A DNA stretch of 64,000 nt from positions 61,363,103-61,427,102 of the forward strand of contig CM057231.1 of assembly GCA_029891385.1 (NCBI GenBank), given 5' to 3'. This stretch comes from Erythroxylum novogranatense. Its lineage: Eukaryota; Streptophyta; Magnoliopsida; Malpighiales; Erythroxylaceae. Position 1 is the first letter of the stretch, and every line of letters starts with the position of its first letter. Shown piece after piece: positions 47,778 to 59,425 of this stretch. The notes under the pieces were generated by a model. It ran no database searches. It was given only the letters and a program-made list of their open reading frames with translations, and was not told the origin of the DNA. The position numbers were made by a program, and so were the translations under genes.

Positions 47778-48180
47778 GGTTTTTATATAAAGGCCTATCA
47801 ATATATGTTATTTAAATTACTAAGTATAATGCATGAAAAGAATATAGTGGCTCCTAATTCTTTCAAATTATTCCACAAATTGGCCTTTTAATTTGCATGA
47901 GTATAAGAATAAACAAAATCGATCTAGAATTTAACTTTCTTTAAAATCATTTTAATATAAATATGAACAAACTACTTCTTAATGATAGTATGTAGCACTT
48001 CAAGTCTATTAGGATTATAAGAAATCATAATTCTTATGTAGCACTTCAAGTCTATCAGGATTATAAGCAATCATAATTCTATCATAAAAGTGACTTTGGT
48101 TATTAGAGATCAATTAACAAATGCTTTTTTTAAAATATTATAGTTCTTACATTTATACTGCTTTAATATAGTTTCCAAGG
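47778..48180 (-). pseudogene. LINE endonuclease remnant
   Basis: On the minus strand near 47850-48080 the text reads YNPDRLEVLH, IDFVYSYTHAN and ANLWNNLKELG, resembling the endonuclease middle of plant LINEs (WNPD...EVLH...VVYG...LWDDL). ILSNLNNIY follows near 47810, where LINEs have a GDFN motif. It is the upstream part of the LINE continuing at 33530. Confidence 0.6.
47989..48080. repeat. 46-bp tandem duplication
   Basis: Two copies (47989-48034, 48035-48080) begin TATGTAGCACTTCAAGTCTA and differ at only two or so positions. They lie in the decayed LINE endonuclease and duplicate part of its text. Confidence 0.9.
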
Positions 48181-49039
48181 GTCATACAATAAACGGATTA
48201 ATAACTCTTAAAATATCTTGTAAAGTTAGATGATTCTTAGGGAAATTAAGCCTTGTTAGAATTTTCATTATTGGCAACAGATTTGGAGCTCTTTTTCTCC
48301 CAATTAGATATCCTATTGCTCATCAATTTGAAATCGTTAACTAACCTAAACTTTGTTATGCTCTAAAATCTTTCTTCATCTCCTTTAGGAATTAGTATTG
48401 TATCTTGTTTATATTTTACTATGTATATAGTCTCCTTCCCCTCTGGTCTCTTTATTGGTATCTCTATATACATATTCTTGATAATGGCCTTAGTATTCCC
48501 ATTTTCCATATCAAAGTCTTTATAACCTCCTTATATAAAGAACGCTCTCTCCAATTGAGAGACATAAAAAGTCTAAAAGATATCTTATACACTAATACTT
48601 CTATTTGTTAATCTTCCTTTAGACTTGGATCAATTTTTTTTAGTATTAATAGAATTGTTTTCCTTAGCGTTATCATTCTCATTAGGATGTAAGTTCATAA
48701 GGCATTAAAACTCTCTTCTAGAATATTTCCTTCCAATTGGTTACCAAATTTTGGATTGTTTAGGTTGTTCATGCTTTATGTTATGAAATAGAGATATAGT
48801 CTTCAAATAGAGAGTAATCCTCATCCAACCTTATGAGGGGAATATAATTAGGAAGTGACTTTTAGATTTCCATTAGAAAGGAAACTAAAATATAGATCAC
48901 CCTCTTTAAGCTATTTATTACTTCATATAGGCATAGTGGTTTGCCTAAATATCTTACGAAGTGATTTATTTATTTAATTTTCCAATACCCCAAAAGGATA
49001 CTAATAAGTGTAAATTGCATCGTGTTTTAGGGCATAGTT
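48181..49039. other. Unassigned A/T-rich stretch
   Basis: A minus-strand phrase FVRYLGKPL near 48930-48960 hints at a LINE or other reverse-transcriptase C-terminus, but too little remains to assign. No RNA gene is seen. Probably very old transposon sequence. Confidence 0.35.
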
Positions 49040-49405
49040 TGATATGTGCTTAGCCATTAATTCAATCATTTAGTATATGTTTAGGTTAGAATTGTGTTAG
49101 ATGTTAATTATTTGTGTTTTAAGTATTTTATAGGTTAGTATAAGCTTTTAAGTTTAAATATTATGTTTTTGAGATACCTTGATATGTTTGCTAGTATTTT
49201 AGGGTCGTCATAAAAAAATGAAGAAGTTTCAAAGACATTCAGGCCGAATCATGATAGAAGTATCATATTTGGCCCATGATCGTGGCCTGCATTGGGCAGA
49301 CATGTAGACACTCAAGAACGTCAAGTTTAGAGGGATTTTTTGGATCTTTAAGACCCTGGAAAAACTGTAGGGTTACCCAGAACTTAAGAGGCTATCTGGA
49401 GCATA
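49040..49405 (+). repeat. Truncated family C (Athila-like) LTR
   Basis: It starts TGATATGTGCTTAGCC and runs on like the start of the other family C LTRs (AGAATTGTGTTAG). The inverted repeat GGCC...GGCC near 49262-49290 sits where other copies have hairpins. The right end is lost, replaced by a family A fragment. Confidence 0.6.
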
Positions 49406-49975
49406 CTATGAGTTAACATAGATGTTTTCTCACAATATTTGAATTGTTTTTATTAACAGCTAGATATTGAACTGTTACTGATATGATTATGATAATTCTG
49501 AACATTGATGTTCCAAGGAGTTTAATATTTGGGATTGTATTGGAAGTGTTTACAAATTGAATATACAATATGAAATGTGTTCTCAACTGTATATTAAATT
49601 TCGAACTCAGATCCAATGAATATGATAAATGAATGTGCACATTAAATGAAAGTGATTGAAGATATATTATGTGACTAGATGCATTTCATGGCATTGATAT
49701 GCGTGATCAGATAAAGGAGTTGTGACCGGAGTGACCAATTTGAAAAGAGCTTAAAGCTGATAAATGTGCATAAAAAGCTACAGGTTCAGTGATTAATGAG
49801 CCCAACATCCACCAAAGGGTACAAGACAGTATCTAAAATGAGTTCGGTATCTACAAGAGATACGGGACAGTTAAATAGACGCTCGTCACAACAAAATAAA
49901 AATGAAAGTGGAGTCTTATATGCCTTGCATATATATCTTTACATGTGTCCTGTGAATATTTGCAAAGAATGACTA
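49406..49975 (+). repeat. Family A LTR fragment
   Basis: The region 49640-49900 (GTGACCGGAGTGACC, AGCTTAAAGCTGAT, GGGACAGTTAAATAGACGCTCG) matches the 3' half of family A LTRs near 25380-25560 and 58340-58470. It is cut at 49976 by a family B LTR and has no visible ends. Confidence 0.65.
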
Positions 49976-51384
49976 TGTTAGCCCTCGAATTATTTTTCTT
50001 ATTAATTAAGCATGGTTTAAATTTATTATAACGTTTGATAAATTAATTTTGGAGTTAAATAGTATGTCAATGTTAGTAAGATTTTATGACATAGGTTAGC
50101 TGAATTAAAGTGTTAAGGTTGTAAGATTGTATGAAGGGCATTTTTGGAAGACCACTTAAGGTTAAAGGAACCTAAGCTTATAAGGAAGGGTAAAATGGAC
50201 TTTTTGGGCTCATTAAGGGTAAAAAGGAGAAGAAGAAGGGTTGTCTTGCATTTGAAGGAGCCAAAAATGAAAATAGAAGAGAGAAGAGGGAGAGAGAGTC
50301 GTTGGAGAGCAAAGAAAGGAGAGAAAGAAAGCTAAGCTAGGTTTCAATTTTCCTTAGTCTTAAAGAGTGATTGTGAAGTTGTTCAAGAAGGGAAAAAAGA
50401 AGAGAAAGATTAGAGCTTCCATTAGAGCCAAGATACTCATTATTTGGTGAAGATTCAAGGTAAGTTTGTATTTAAACTTTTGGATTTTTGGAAGGATTTT
50501 GGTTCAATGAGCTTATAAAATGTATGGGTCTAAGTATTCTAAGAATCAATTTTATGCATATGTTTCTTTGGGTTTTCCAATTTGAATTCCTATTGAATGG
50601 AAATTTTTACCAATGTTAAAGGGAGGCAAGAGAGGCAAGAGGAGCAAGAGAAGAGGCATCCTTGAGCAAGTTTCCAAGCAAGGGAATTAAGGTGGGTTTC
50701 ATTTTTATAATTGAGTAATGAGCCATGATTATCTTTTCAAATTTAAGAGCATTAAATGATTTCAATTCCTTCATAAATATGACATTTATTGCTTTTGAAT
50801 GATTTGAAATAATTTGCTATATGTTTGGTATATGGACTTGCTTCACAAATTGTGAAATGATGATGGAATTGCATTTGGAATATTACATGCTAATGAAAAC
50901 CATGTTTTCAGAAAAGTGCCATTTTGGACAACATGTTTGCAAATTGTGAAATGCATGATTATGTGGGTTTGGTTTGGTCCATTTTATATGTCAAGTACAC
51001 TTTGAATAAAGGCTTCTCCCGCTTGCCCGTTAGTGGCATGGACCTCCTTCACGGACTCCCCTAAATTCACGGCTATGCAAAACCATTATGTGGGATTACG
51101 ATGGTACGTTCTGTTCACAACTACACATGACCATTTTATGAAATTGTGTTAGTACGTTCCATTTATGGACCTACCCAAACCATTTTGATGTGTTTATGTG
51201 ATTATGGTGTATTGGCAAGTTTGATGGATACATGACTTATGTGAGTTGTGAATTGGTTTGACAAGTAGAGAATTTAATAAATATTTGTTTTATAGATTTT
51301 TATGAGAATTTGTTATGATCATGAATGTTTTAAGTGGTTTTTGTTTGTTACCGATTATAAAAATGTTAGCTATGAGCTTTAAGT
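49976..51384 (+). repeat. Family B LTR, first part, interrupted by another family B LTR
   Basis: It starts TGTTAGCCCTCG and matches 34649-35689 (GGGCATTTTTGGAAGACCACTTAAGG region). It stops at 51384 in the middle of the GAGCTTTAAG stem. Text homologous to what should follow reappears at 54774 (AGATCAAGTAACCAAGAG, as near 45975), then again after a family A LTR at 59148 and after a hAT element at 61115. Confidence 0.78.
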
Positions 51385-54300
51385 TGTTGGACCCCAAACA
51401 TTTCTTGGAAGTTAGAACTATTGTATGTGAAATGTTGGAAGTTAAAAGCTGAAAAATGTAGTTGAAACATGTTTGCTAAGTATGCGTCAGTGTTTTAGCC
51501 ATAACTTTTTATCTAGTTATCTCAATGAGATGATTTATAGTTTCAAGTAAACTAGAGACATATGACTACAAATTGTTTGATGAAATCAAGTTTTAATTCA
51601 GTCTCTATGAATGTCAATTTTTGGCTGGAAGTTGAGTATAGAATATTGTTTCAGCATAAGAACAGTACAAAAATGTTAGGGATATAACTTTCAGATTTCT
51701 AAACCAAATTGAATAATTTTGATGTTATTAGAAACTTGAGACAATGAGGAGAATTTTCTAGAAGGAAGTTTATCAAATTCCTTCAATTACCTGATAAAAA
51801 AAGGTCTAGATTTTTTGAAGGAGTTAGATATGATTTAAATAATTTTGAGGTCTTGCTAGATTAATTATTTTATTTGGAGGTAATTATTATGTTAATGTTG
51901 GTAGGATTTTAAAATATGGTTTAGTTGAATTAAGTGGTAAGAGTGTATAAGTATGAGGGCATTTTGGGAAGATCACTTAAGCATTAAAGTCTTAAGGCTT
52001 TGAAGGAAGGGAAAATTGGATATTTCTCAATCATTAAGGGCATAATTGGAATAAGAAATGTTGACTTGCTTTCAAGGAAGAAACAAAAACAAAAATTGAG
52101 AGAGAAGAAATGAAGAGAAGAGAGAACAAGGAGAGAGTTTCGATTTTGAGAGGAAAGAAAGAAGAAAAAGCTAGGTTTCATCTTTGCTTGGCTTTCAAGA
52201 AGGAATTTGAGGTTATTCAAGAAGGAAAAACGGTATCATTTGAGCCAACAATCTCACTATTTTGAGAAGATTTAAGGTAAGTATAATTTTAATCCTTTGG
52301 ATTTTGAAAGAGTTTTGGTTCATGAAGCTTAAGAAATGTTTGGGTTTTAGTATTCTAGAATCAATTTTAGTGAATGTGTCTTGTGGCTTCTCAATTGGAA
52401 TTCCTATGGAATGGAATTTTTGACTTACGTTAAAAGAAATCGAGGAAGGCAAGAGGAGCAAGGGGAGAGGTCTCTTTGAGCAAGTATTAAGCAAGGACAT
52501 TCAAAGTGGGTTTCATGTTTATAATTGAGTAATGAGCCATGAATATTTCCTTTTAAAGCAAGAAAATAAAATGATTTCAATTACTTCATAAATGTTGCTT
52601 GTATTACTTTGAATGAATTGCGAAATTGCTACATGTTTTGATGTATGAATTTTGATGATGAATTGTGATATGAAAATGATTTTTAAATGACTTTATGTTT
52701 ATGAAATTAAGTTTCAGAAATGTATATGAAATATTTTGTGCTCATGAAAGACAAGTTTTCAAAATGTGTCATTTGGGCAATCGATTTCCAAGTCATAAAT
52801 AACATATTATGTGGGTTTGTGGTGGTGTGTTTTGTCTATCAAGTGCACTTTGAATAAAAGGCTTCTCTCGCCTACCCGCTAGTGGCATGAAGCTCCTTCA
52901 CGGACTCCCATAAGTTCACGGCTACGCAAGACCATTTTGTAGGATTGCGATAGTACGTTCTGTTCACGGCTACACAGGACCCTTATGAGAAATGTGTAGT
53001 ACGTTCTGTTATGGAACCACCCAAACCATTTCTAATGTGCTTATGTGTTTATGATTTGTGACAAGTTTGATGAATTCATGATTTATAATGTTTATGAATT
53101 GCTTGATAAGTTGTGAATCTAGGAAATATGTGTTATATCGATTTCAATGTGAATTTTTCAATGGAAATAAATATTTCAATGGTTTTCATTCGTTTCTCGT
53201 TATAAACCTATTACTCATGAGCTTTAAACTCACCCCCTTCGGTACCATATTCAGGTAATAAGCAAGAGATTGAGTGACTGAAAGTCAAGACATCAATCTA
53301 GATTTGCATGTTTTGTTTCGTTTTGTTTTGGAGTAATTTACATAAAACAAGACTGTAGTCGCATGTTGAGAAATTATTGTTCAAGTACCCTTCGTAATTT
53401 GGGATTTTGGAAAAATGTTGTATTGTGGCTAGGAAAGCCCACTGAAGCTTTGTAAAACACTTAAGTTTTGATGATAATGAAATATGATTGTATTTTTGGC
53501 TCACGACTCTTAAAGTTTGTACTTTGCATTTTCAATCTTTTCATAGGTGTAGAAATTGTGTTTTGATTTTAAGGGAAGAACTGTATTGATTTAGGATGAA
53601 TTAGACAAAGTTGTCTTCATAAAAGTTGTAGTTTATCTTTTTATCTTTCCAACGCTATAAAATATGAAATTTTTGGATATCAAAGTTGAGAGATATGATA
53701 ATTATAAGTTGGCAATGCTGCATAGGATGTATATTAGGACAGCTAGAGTAAATGATGAGATGTAGTTGAATGTGATAAATCAAATGATTTGAGAATTGAG
53801 AGTTTTATGATACCGAATTGTTGGTTGAATTGTTAAGATGGTTTTTGCACTAGAAGAGGTGAAATTTGGGAAGATTACGAGTGAAAGTAATGTTAGAATG
53901 GATGTAGGAAGCATTGGAGAGGCTTTGGAGGGGCTTAGGTAACCCCTATGTCCATTAGATGGACTTTAAACATACCCTTAGGTCTATTAAATGGACCTTG
54001 TCAGGTATGTGAGGACCCCCAGCATCTCCCATGTACATTGACCTTCTCGAGTCTAAAATGGCCCCCAACTCCGTTTATGTCCGTTAGGTGGACATGTATG
54101 TCCGTTTAAGGGACACACACTGTATACTTATGGAGATTTGCATTTTTGACCCTCTAAATGACAAAATATCTTTTTTTTATCTTCATAAAAGTTGTAGATC
54201 TATAAGTCCTATTTCAAATCGTCTATGAATGACCTTAATCAGAGGTTTCTGGAGAAAGTTATGCCAATTTTCCCAAGATAGGTACAATATGATTGAGGAT

Positions 54301-54773
54301 GTAAACATGTTTGATTATTTTGACCATAAATTCATCATCTGAGCTCCAAATGAAGTGATTATTGAAGCAATAGATTCCTAATATATTTTTATATCTCTAA
54401 ATAAAAATTGGTAGCTTTTGGTTTTGATCGGACAAAGATTTATGGAAAGATATGAGGGGCTGAGAGAGCATGATTGGGGTATGAACATACTTTGGCATCT
54501 TAAGCATAACTCCATCTATAGAACTCCGATTGAGATGGTTTATACTTCAAATTAAACTAGAGACTTAGAGCTGCAATTTCTTTGAAGAAATCAAATTGTT
54601 ATTTTGGTGATTGACTGGTGTGGACACACCACCCTTTTGGTTTGAGATGTTATGAGAATGAGGACGAACCGATGATGGATAGTGAGAGTTCATTGAAATA
54701 ACCCTACAAGGAAATATGCACGCTCACTTCTTATGACTTCCGAATAATTGTGCTCTGAAAACGGGGTCCAACA
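51385..54773 (+). mobile_element. Solo LTR, family B, nested in a family B LTR
   Basis: It starts TGTTGGACCCCAAAC and ends ACGGGGTCCAACA, 3389 bp. The start matches the reverse complement of the 32925 end; the middle (51950-53230) matches 34800-35690; the end matches 47578/47677. No clear 5-bp target duplication is found (TAAGT against AAGAC), so a later rearrangement or decay is possible. No coding region. A hairpin block is at 53950-54114 and repeated modules at about 51500-51660 and 54330-54600. Confidence 0.78.
53950..54114. repeat. Hairpin cassette built from GTCC...GGAC units
   Basis: Four short inverted repeats lie within 165 bp: GTCCATTAGATGGAC (53950), GGTCTATTAAATGGACC (53981), GTCCGTTAGGTGGAC (54079) and GTCCGTTTAAGGGAC (54100). 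The first is a perfect 6-bp stem; the others have wobble or mismatch positions. They look like diverged copies of one hairpin unit. Confidence 0.85.
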
Positions 54774-55253
54774 AAGACTTGAAGAGATCAAGTAACCAAG
54801 AGTCGAGGCATCACTCCACTTTTGCAATGTTTTTGTATTTTAAATTAGATTTTGTAAACACAAGGCTTTAGTTGCATTTCAAACTGGTTAAGACAAGTAC
54901 CTTTTGTATTTTGGGTTTTTGGATTATGATGTATTGTGGATTGAACTGTCTATTAAAGCTTTGTAAAACTCTTATCTTATGATGTTAATGAAAAATGGTT
55001 GTGTTTTTCTCATGGCTTTCCAAGTCTTTACATTGCATTTTTAATCTTTTCATAGGTGTATAAATTGTATTCTAACTTCGAAAAAAAACTGTATTAATCT
55101 AGATTGAATTGGACAAAGTTTCTTCTTACTAATGATATAAAGAATGAAAATTTTCGATATCGGAGTTAAGAGATATGATCATTATAACTTGGTGATGTTG
55201 CACACGATGCATACACATAACAATTATGGTATACGAAGTGATATCGCACTAGG
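54774..55253 (+). repeat. Family B LTR, second part
   Basis: This continues the copy begun at 49976: AGATCAAGTAACCAAGAGTCG, then GTGTATTGTGGATTG and CTTTGTAAAACTC, parallel to 45965-46160. It is cut at 55253 by a family A solo LTR. Confidence 0.75.
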
Positions 55254-58200
55254 TGTAACATCCCATCACCGATGGGAAGGGTAAAATAGTATTTTGGGAT
55301 GAGTTATGAGCGAGTAAACTAGTCTCGGTATGTTCATGCATAATATGGCCTCTATATATGCATAAATTGTAATTTTTGTAAATGCACGTAATTGTACATG
55401 CATTCCTGACATTTCCCGGCATATGTGTTTATTGTGAAAAAATATGAATTGGTGCTTGAACATGAAATTGAAGTGGATTTTTGTGTGTTTTACATTTTTG
55501 TGGAAATTTAGAAATTTTTCTGGAAATTTTTCGAGATACCTTTCCGGACCAGAAAAATTGACAGGTGGCTGACTGATTTAGTTTCCAATACCGAAAATGA
55601 CTGTCCAATGGCACTGGAAAATTTGATACATGATTTTAGGAAATTTTTACTTTGAGCCATTGAAATTTGGAGAGAAATTGGACTAGAAATTAAATTATTT
55701 TGAAAAGGAAATAAATGGACCATTAAAAACATGACAAGTGGCAAGTGACACATGTCACTTGCCTACTTAGTCTTATATATATAAATATCCTAAATGGTGA
55801 GAACTTCTACGAGATTCTAATGTGTGAAAGAGTAGAAGGGGAATTTAAAATGCTTTCTCCCTTTCTCTTCCGTAGATGCTTCCATTCTCTTTTTAAAATT
55901 ACTCTCATACATAGCCTCTCCTCTCCTCTTCTTCATTGGTCTTCTTCCTTGCTACCTTGAGAAGTTTACTCATCTTTTTCTCTTCCTTTCACTTTGCTTT
56001 AAACCTCACCCTCTCAAGATGAAGATGATAGTCGTGAATGGTGGCAAAGATTAAGAGAATTGTGAAAGTTTGGAAGAGTTGAAGTTTGAAGTTTGTTTAG
56101 GTGAGGGATTGTTTTATGTTCTTCTATTGGTAGTTAGAAGCATTCATGGGGATTCTTTATGCATTTATTTCATCATGATAGTGGTAGGTTTGTATGGGTT
56201 TAAATGTATGCTTGTGTGAGAGAAATTGATATGGTAGTTAAAGATTGTGAATTGAATGTTGTAAATGATGTTTATGATGTTAGATGAATGTTAATGATGT
56301 AAGGAAGTTGTGTATGTGGTTGCTGCCAATTATGCTCTATTATACAAGTAATTGTTGTGATGATTTTGTGGCTGAATTAGAGGTGTAAATGGATGCATAT
56401 TGAAGTAGGTAAAATGCTAGAATGAAAGAGGAAGAGGTAAGGAATGAAATCTGGAAAATGTGAGTTGTGTAGGTTTTAGATTTTGGCTTATAACTTGAGA
56501 TGTCGTTGTCCAATTGAGCTGAGGTTTGTTTTAAATTAAACTTAAGAATTATGGCTAAATTTCATATGAAGGGATTGTTGCTCAATTCTGCCTTTAAGGA
56601 TTTTAAATTTGGCAAACAAAGTGAATTACTTGGTGCTGTGTGAACAGTAGCCGACCCTAATAATCTGATACTTTGAGGATTTTTCTAGATTAATTTTGAA
56701 GGAATTGGTAAAAATGGTCTTCATAAAAGTTGAAGCCTATCAAGTTAGCTTTCCATTTCCACTGATCTTTCAATTTTTCGATATGTATATTGGGAGATAT
56801 GACCTGTTTATTATTGCCTGGTTTTGTGCATTTTGGTGAAACCTAGCCTAAGTGTCGATTTTGTGAGCATTCTGCTTGGAAGCAATTTTAACAATTTCTG
56901 TGAATTGAATTGGCTTAAGTGACCTTCTGAAAAGTGATAGAGGAAGCAATTATCTTGAAAATGGTATATAGCATGCTATTTTTGGATGTCAGATTTGGGA
57001 GTAATGAATTTGTAAAAACTGAACCTAAGTTAAGTCATTGACTGCTGATCAGGGCAGTCACTTACATGATAGTTTTGAGCTTGTTAATGATGGATTCGGA
57101 TTTTGAGTCCTTTATGAAAATTGAAGTATGAGATTTTATCTTTCCAGTGATATAAGGTAGTGATTTTTTTGACATTTGTGCAAGGAGTTATGCTAGCTAG
57201 AAAATTACTGTTCAGATTGGTTGATTTCAGTAGGCAGACTCTTTGTTGAATTGTTTGACCTAGTTAGAAATGGAATTTGATTTCAGGTTGTTCATGAAGA
57301 TTGTAGAAAACATTTTGATCTTTCTTTGGGCGTTTATGTTGTAATTTTTTGACTGAGGAACTGGAAAGTTATAGATTTTGCCAAATCCTACACTGTTTTG
57401 AGAGGCATTCACTGGGCAGTAGCTTTGATTGGATTTTTGACACCCTTAGGGGTGAAATTGATTTTGTGGTCTTCATGAGACTTGTAGAGATTTTCATGAT
57501 CTTTCCAATGAGATATGGTTTATAATTTTCTGAATTGTGTGCAAAGAGTTATGGGTGTTAGAAGTTTGTTTGGAAATCAGGAAAAAAAGAAGGAAGGAAA
57601 TGAGGGTTATATATATATATATACATAGATAATAATTGTTTAATGTGAATTGTGGTTTCTTTCGTGAATAACTTTTCCGTCCAACGTCCGATTGACCTGA
57701 TTCTTGAGGCATCGGATTCATTACAGGAAATTGACGTGGGTCCGGGTAATAGTTATGTGGCCGCTGTTTTATTTATTTTTGGACCGATCGAGGCCCGAAT
57801 TGAGTAATTTCGGTGTCGTTAGATTTCTAATTTTTGGGTGGAATTTTTATGATGGAAAAATTTTGGATTAGGGCCGGGAATGCCATGAACATGCATTGTA
57901 TACGTTTTAATTATTTCATGTGCATTGTTTAATATTTCTAACTATACAGTTGGTAATGTGTACTCATTTTAATTGTTATAAAGGCACAGTTGGAACGTCA
58001 TCCCACGGACGTTGCAGAGACTTCTCGGCATTAGCTCGGAAGTTATTAGGTGAGTAACCTAGATGGTTTCTCAATCCTTATTTGTTTATAATTTTGCACT
58101 TATAACTCTGTGGAGAATAATGGTGGGCTTGCAGCTTGTCTATGACTGGATTTCGGACAGCAGGTCCGATGTATTGGGAGAGTATGACATAGAAGTGCTC

Positions 58201-59147
58201 TACTTGTGATTGTGATTTTAATATGATTGAGTATAAACCATATGTTAACTGTGTTAATTTAGGATCGATTATGATGTTGACTCTGCTTTATTTCGACATA
58301 TACATTCCATGCATAAATGCATGATCAGTAATTGACAGTTATGACCGAAGCAGCCACCGAGAGCTAAAAGCTCAACGTATTTAGGCCTCGAGCCCACAGT
58401 GATTCAGAGCCTCCGGCTTAATGATTAATGCGCCCATAATGGGACAGTTTAGGCGCTCGGTCACAACACCGTAATAATTTGGAAAAAGGGTCTCATGTGC
58501 ATTACATATGTATTGGATTGTTTTTCTTTGATTGAGTGAAAGGCAAAATGCCTTATGTAATTCTGACATGCTTGAATGGGTTATGAATTCACTTGGTTAT
58601 GTATGTCGAATAGAATGAAATGTATAAATGGGTTGTGCTTAAGTGAAATTGTGAAATGTGATCGTATATGCAACAATGTGAATATATGTTATGTGAAATG
58701 CTGTGTTGCATGAATTGAGTGAACCATTGATGATGGTTTCTCACTGAGTTTGCAAAACTCACCCAAAATTTGTAATTATTTTTCAGGACTCAGAAGAATA
58801 CCCCGTTAGGCAACGGGCGTATGACATCTGCTGGTTAGTGAGAAAAGGGGTCGGGATCAGTTCGCGTCTGCATTAGTGTGTTTTTATTTTCTGAATTAAT
58901 GAGTAGGTCAATTTGTAAAGTCCACAGACTGAAATAACTTTGTATTTATAAAAAGGACCCTTGTGGCCAATGTACTTATTAATGATTGTATGTTTATTGT
59001 CTTCCGCATTGTGCATGTTTGCGTTTCAAAAAAAAAGTTTTTTGACTGAGTTTTAACTGAGTGATGTAGCACGCCACCCTCACAGGGCACAGACTTGGAT
59101 ATCACCGTCGATGTTGGGTTTGGGTCATGCGAGAGTGGGGTGTTACA
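55254..59147 (+). mobile_element. Solo LTR, family A, 3.9 kb
   Basis: It starts TGTAACATCCCATCACC and ends GGGGTGTTACA, with a perfect target duplication CTAGG (55249-55253 and 59148-59152). The text near 58330-58480 and the double stem-loop at 58718-58764 match the other family A LTRs. The right end differs from the usual GCGCTACA. An A/T microsatellite lies near 57610-57630. It contains modules near 56470-56620 and 57650-57720 and no convincing gene. Confidence 0.92.
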
Positions 59148-59425
59148 CTAGGAGAGTTGAATTTGGAAAGAATATGAGTGAGAGGGGTGTTAGAATGGAT
59201 GTAGGATCCATTGGAAAGGTCTTGGAGAGTGAAATTTTAGTAAAAACCTGAAGGTTACACTATCAAGTTGTGTAAATCAACATTGACCATGTATTCCAGT
59301 AATGAAAAGGCCACCAGACCCTGGGTTACACGGTCTGCCCGTGAGGTTCCACAAGGCCTGTGTTTTGACCCTCCAAATGACAAAATCTCTTTTCAGAGTC
59401 TTCATAAAAGTTGTATATCTAGAAG
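59148..59425 (+). repeat. Family B LTR, third part
   Basis: GAATGGATGTAGGATCCATTGG matches 53900-53930 of the 51385 copy. A hairpin block follows: CAGACC (59315) pairs with GGTCTG (59332). The text continues with CTTCATAAAAGTTGTA, as at 54180, and is then broken by a hAT element. Confidence 0.75.

Noticed and set aside
50144..50335. 63-codon Lys/Arg-rich frame in a family B LTR
   Set aside because: Purine-rich tract of the LTR; related copies at 34830 and 52000 do not keep the frame.
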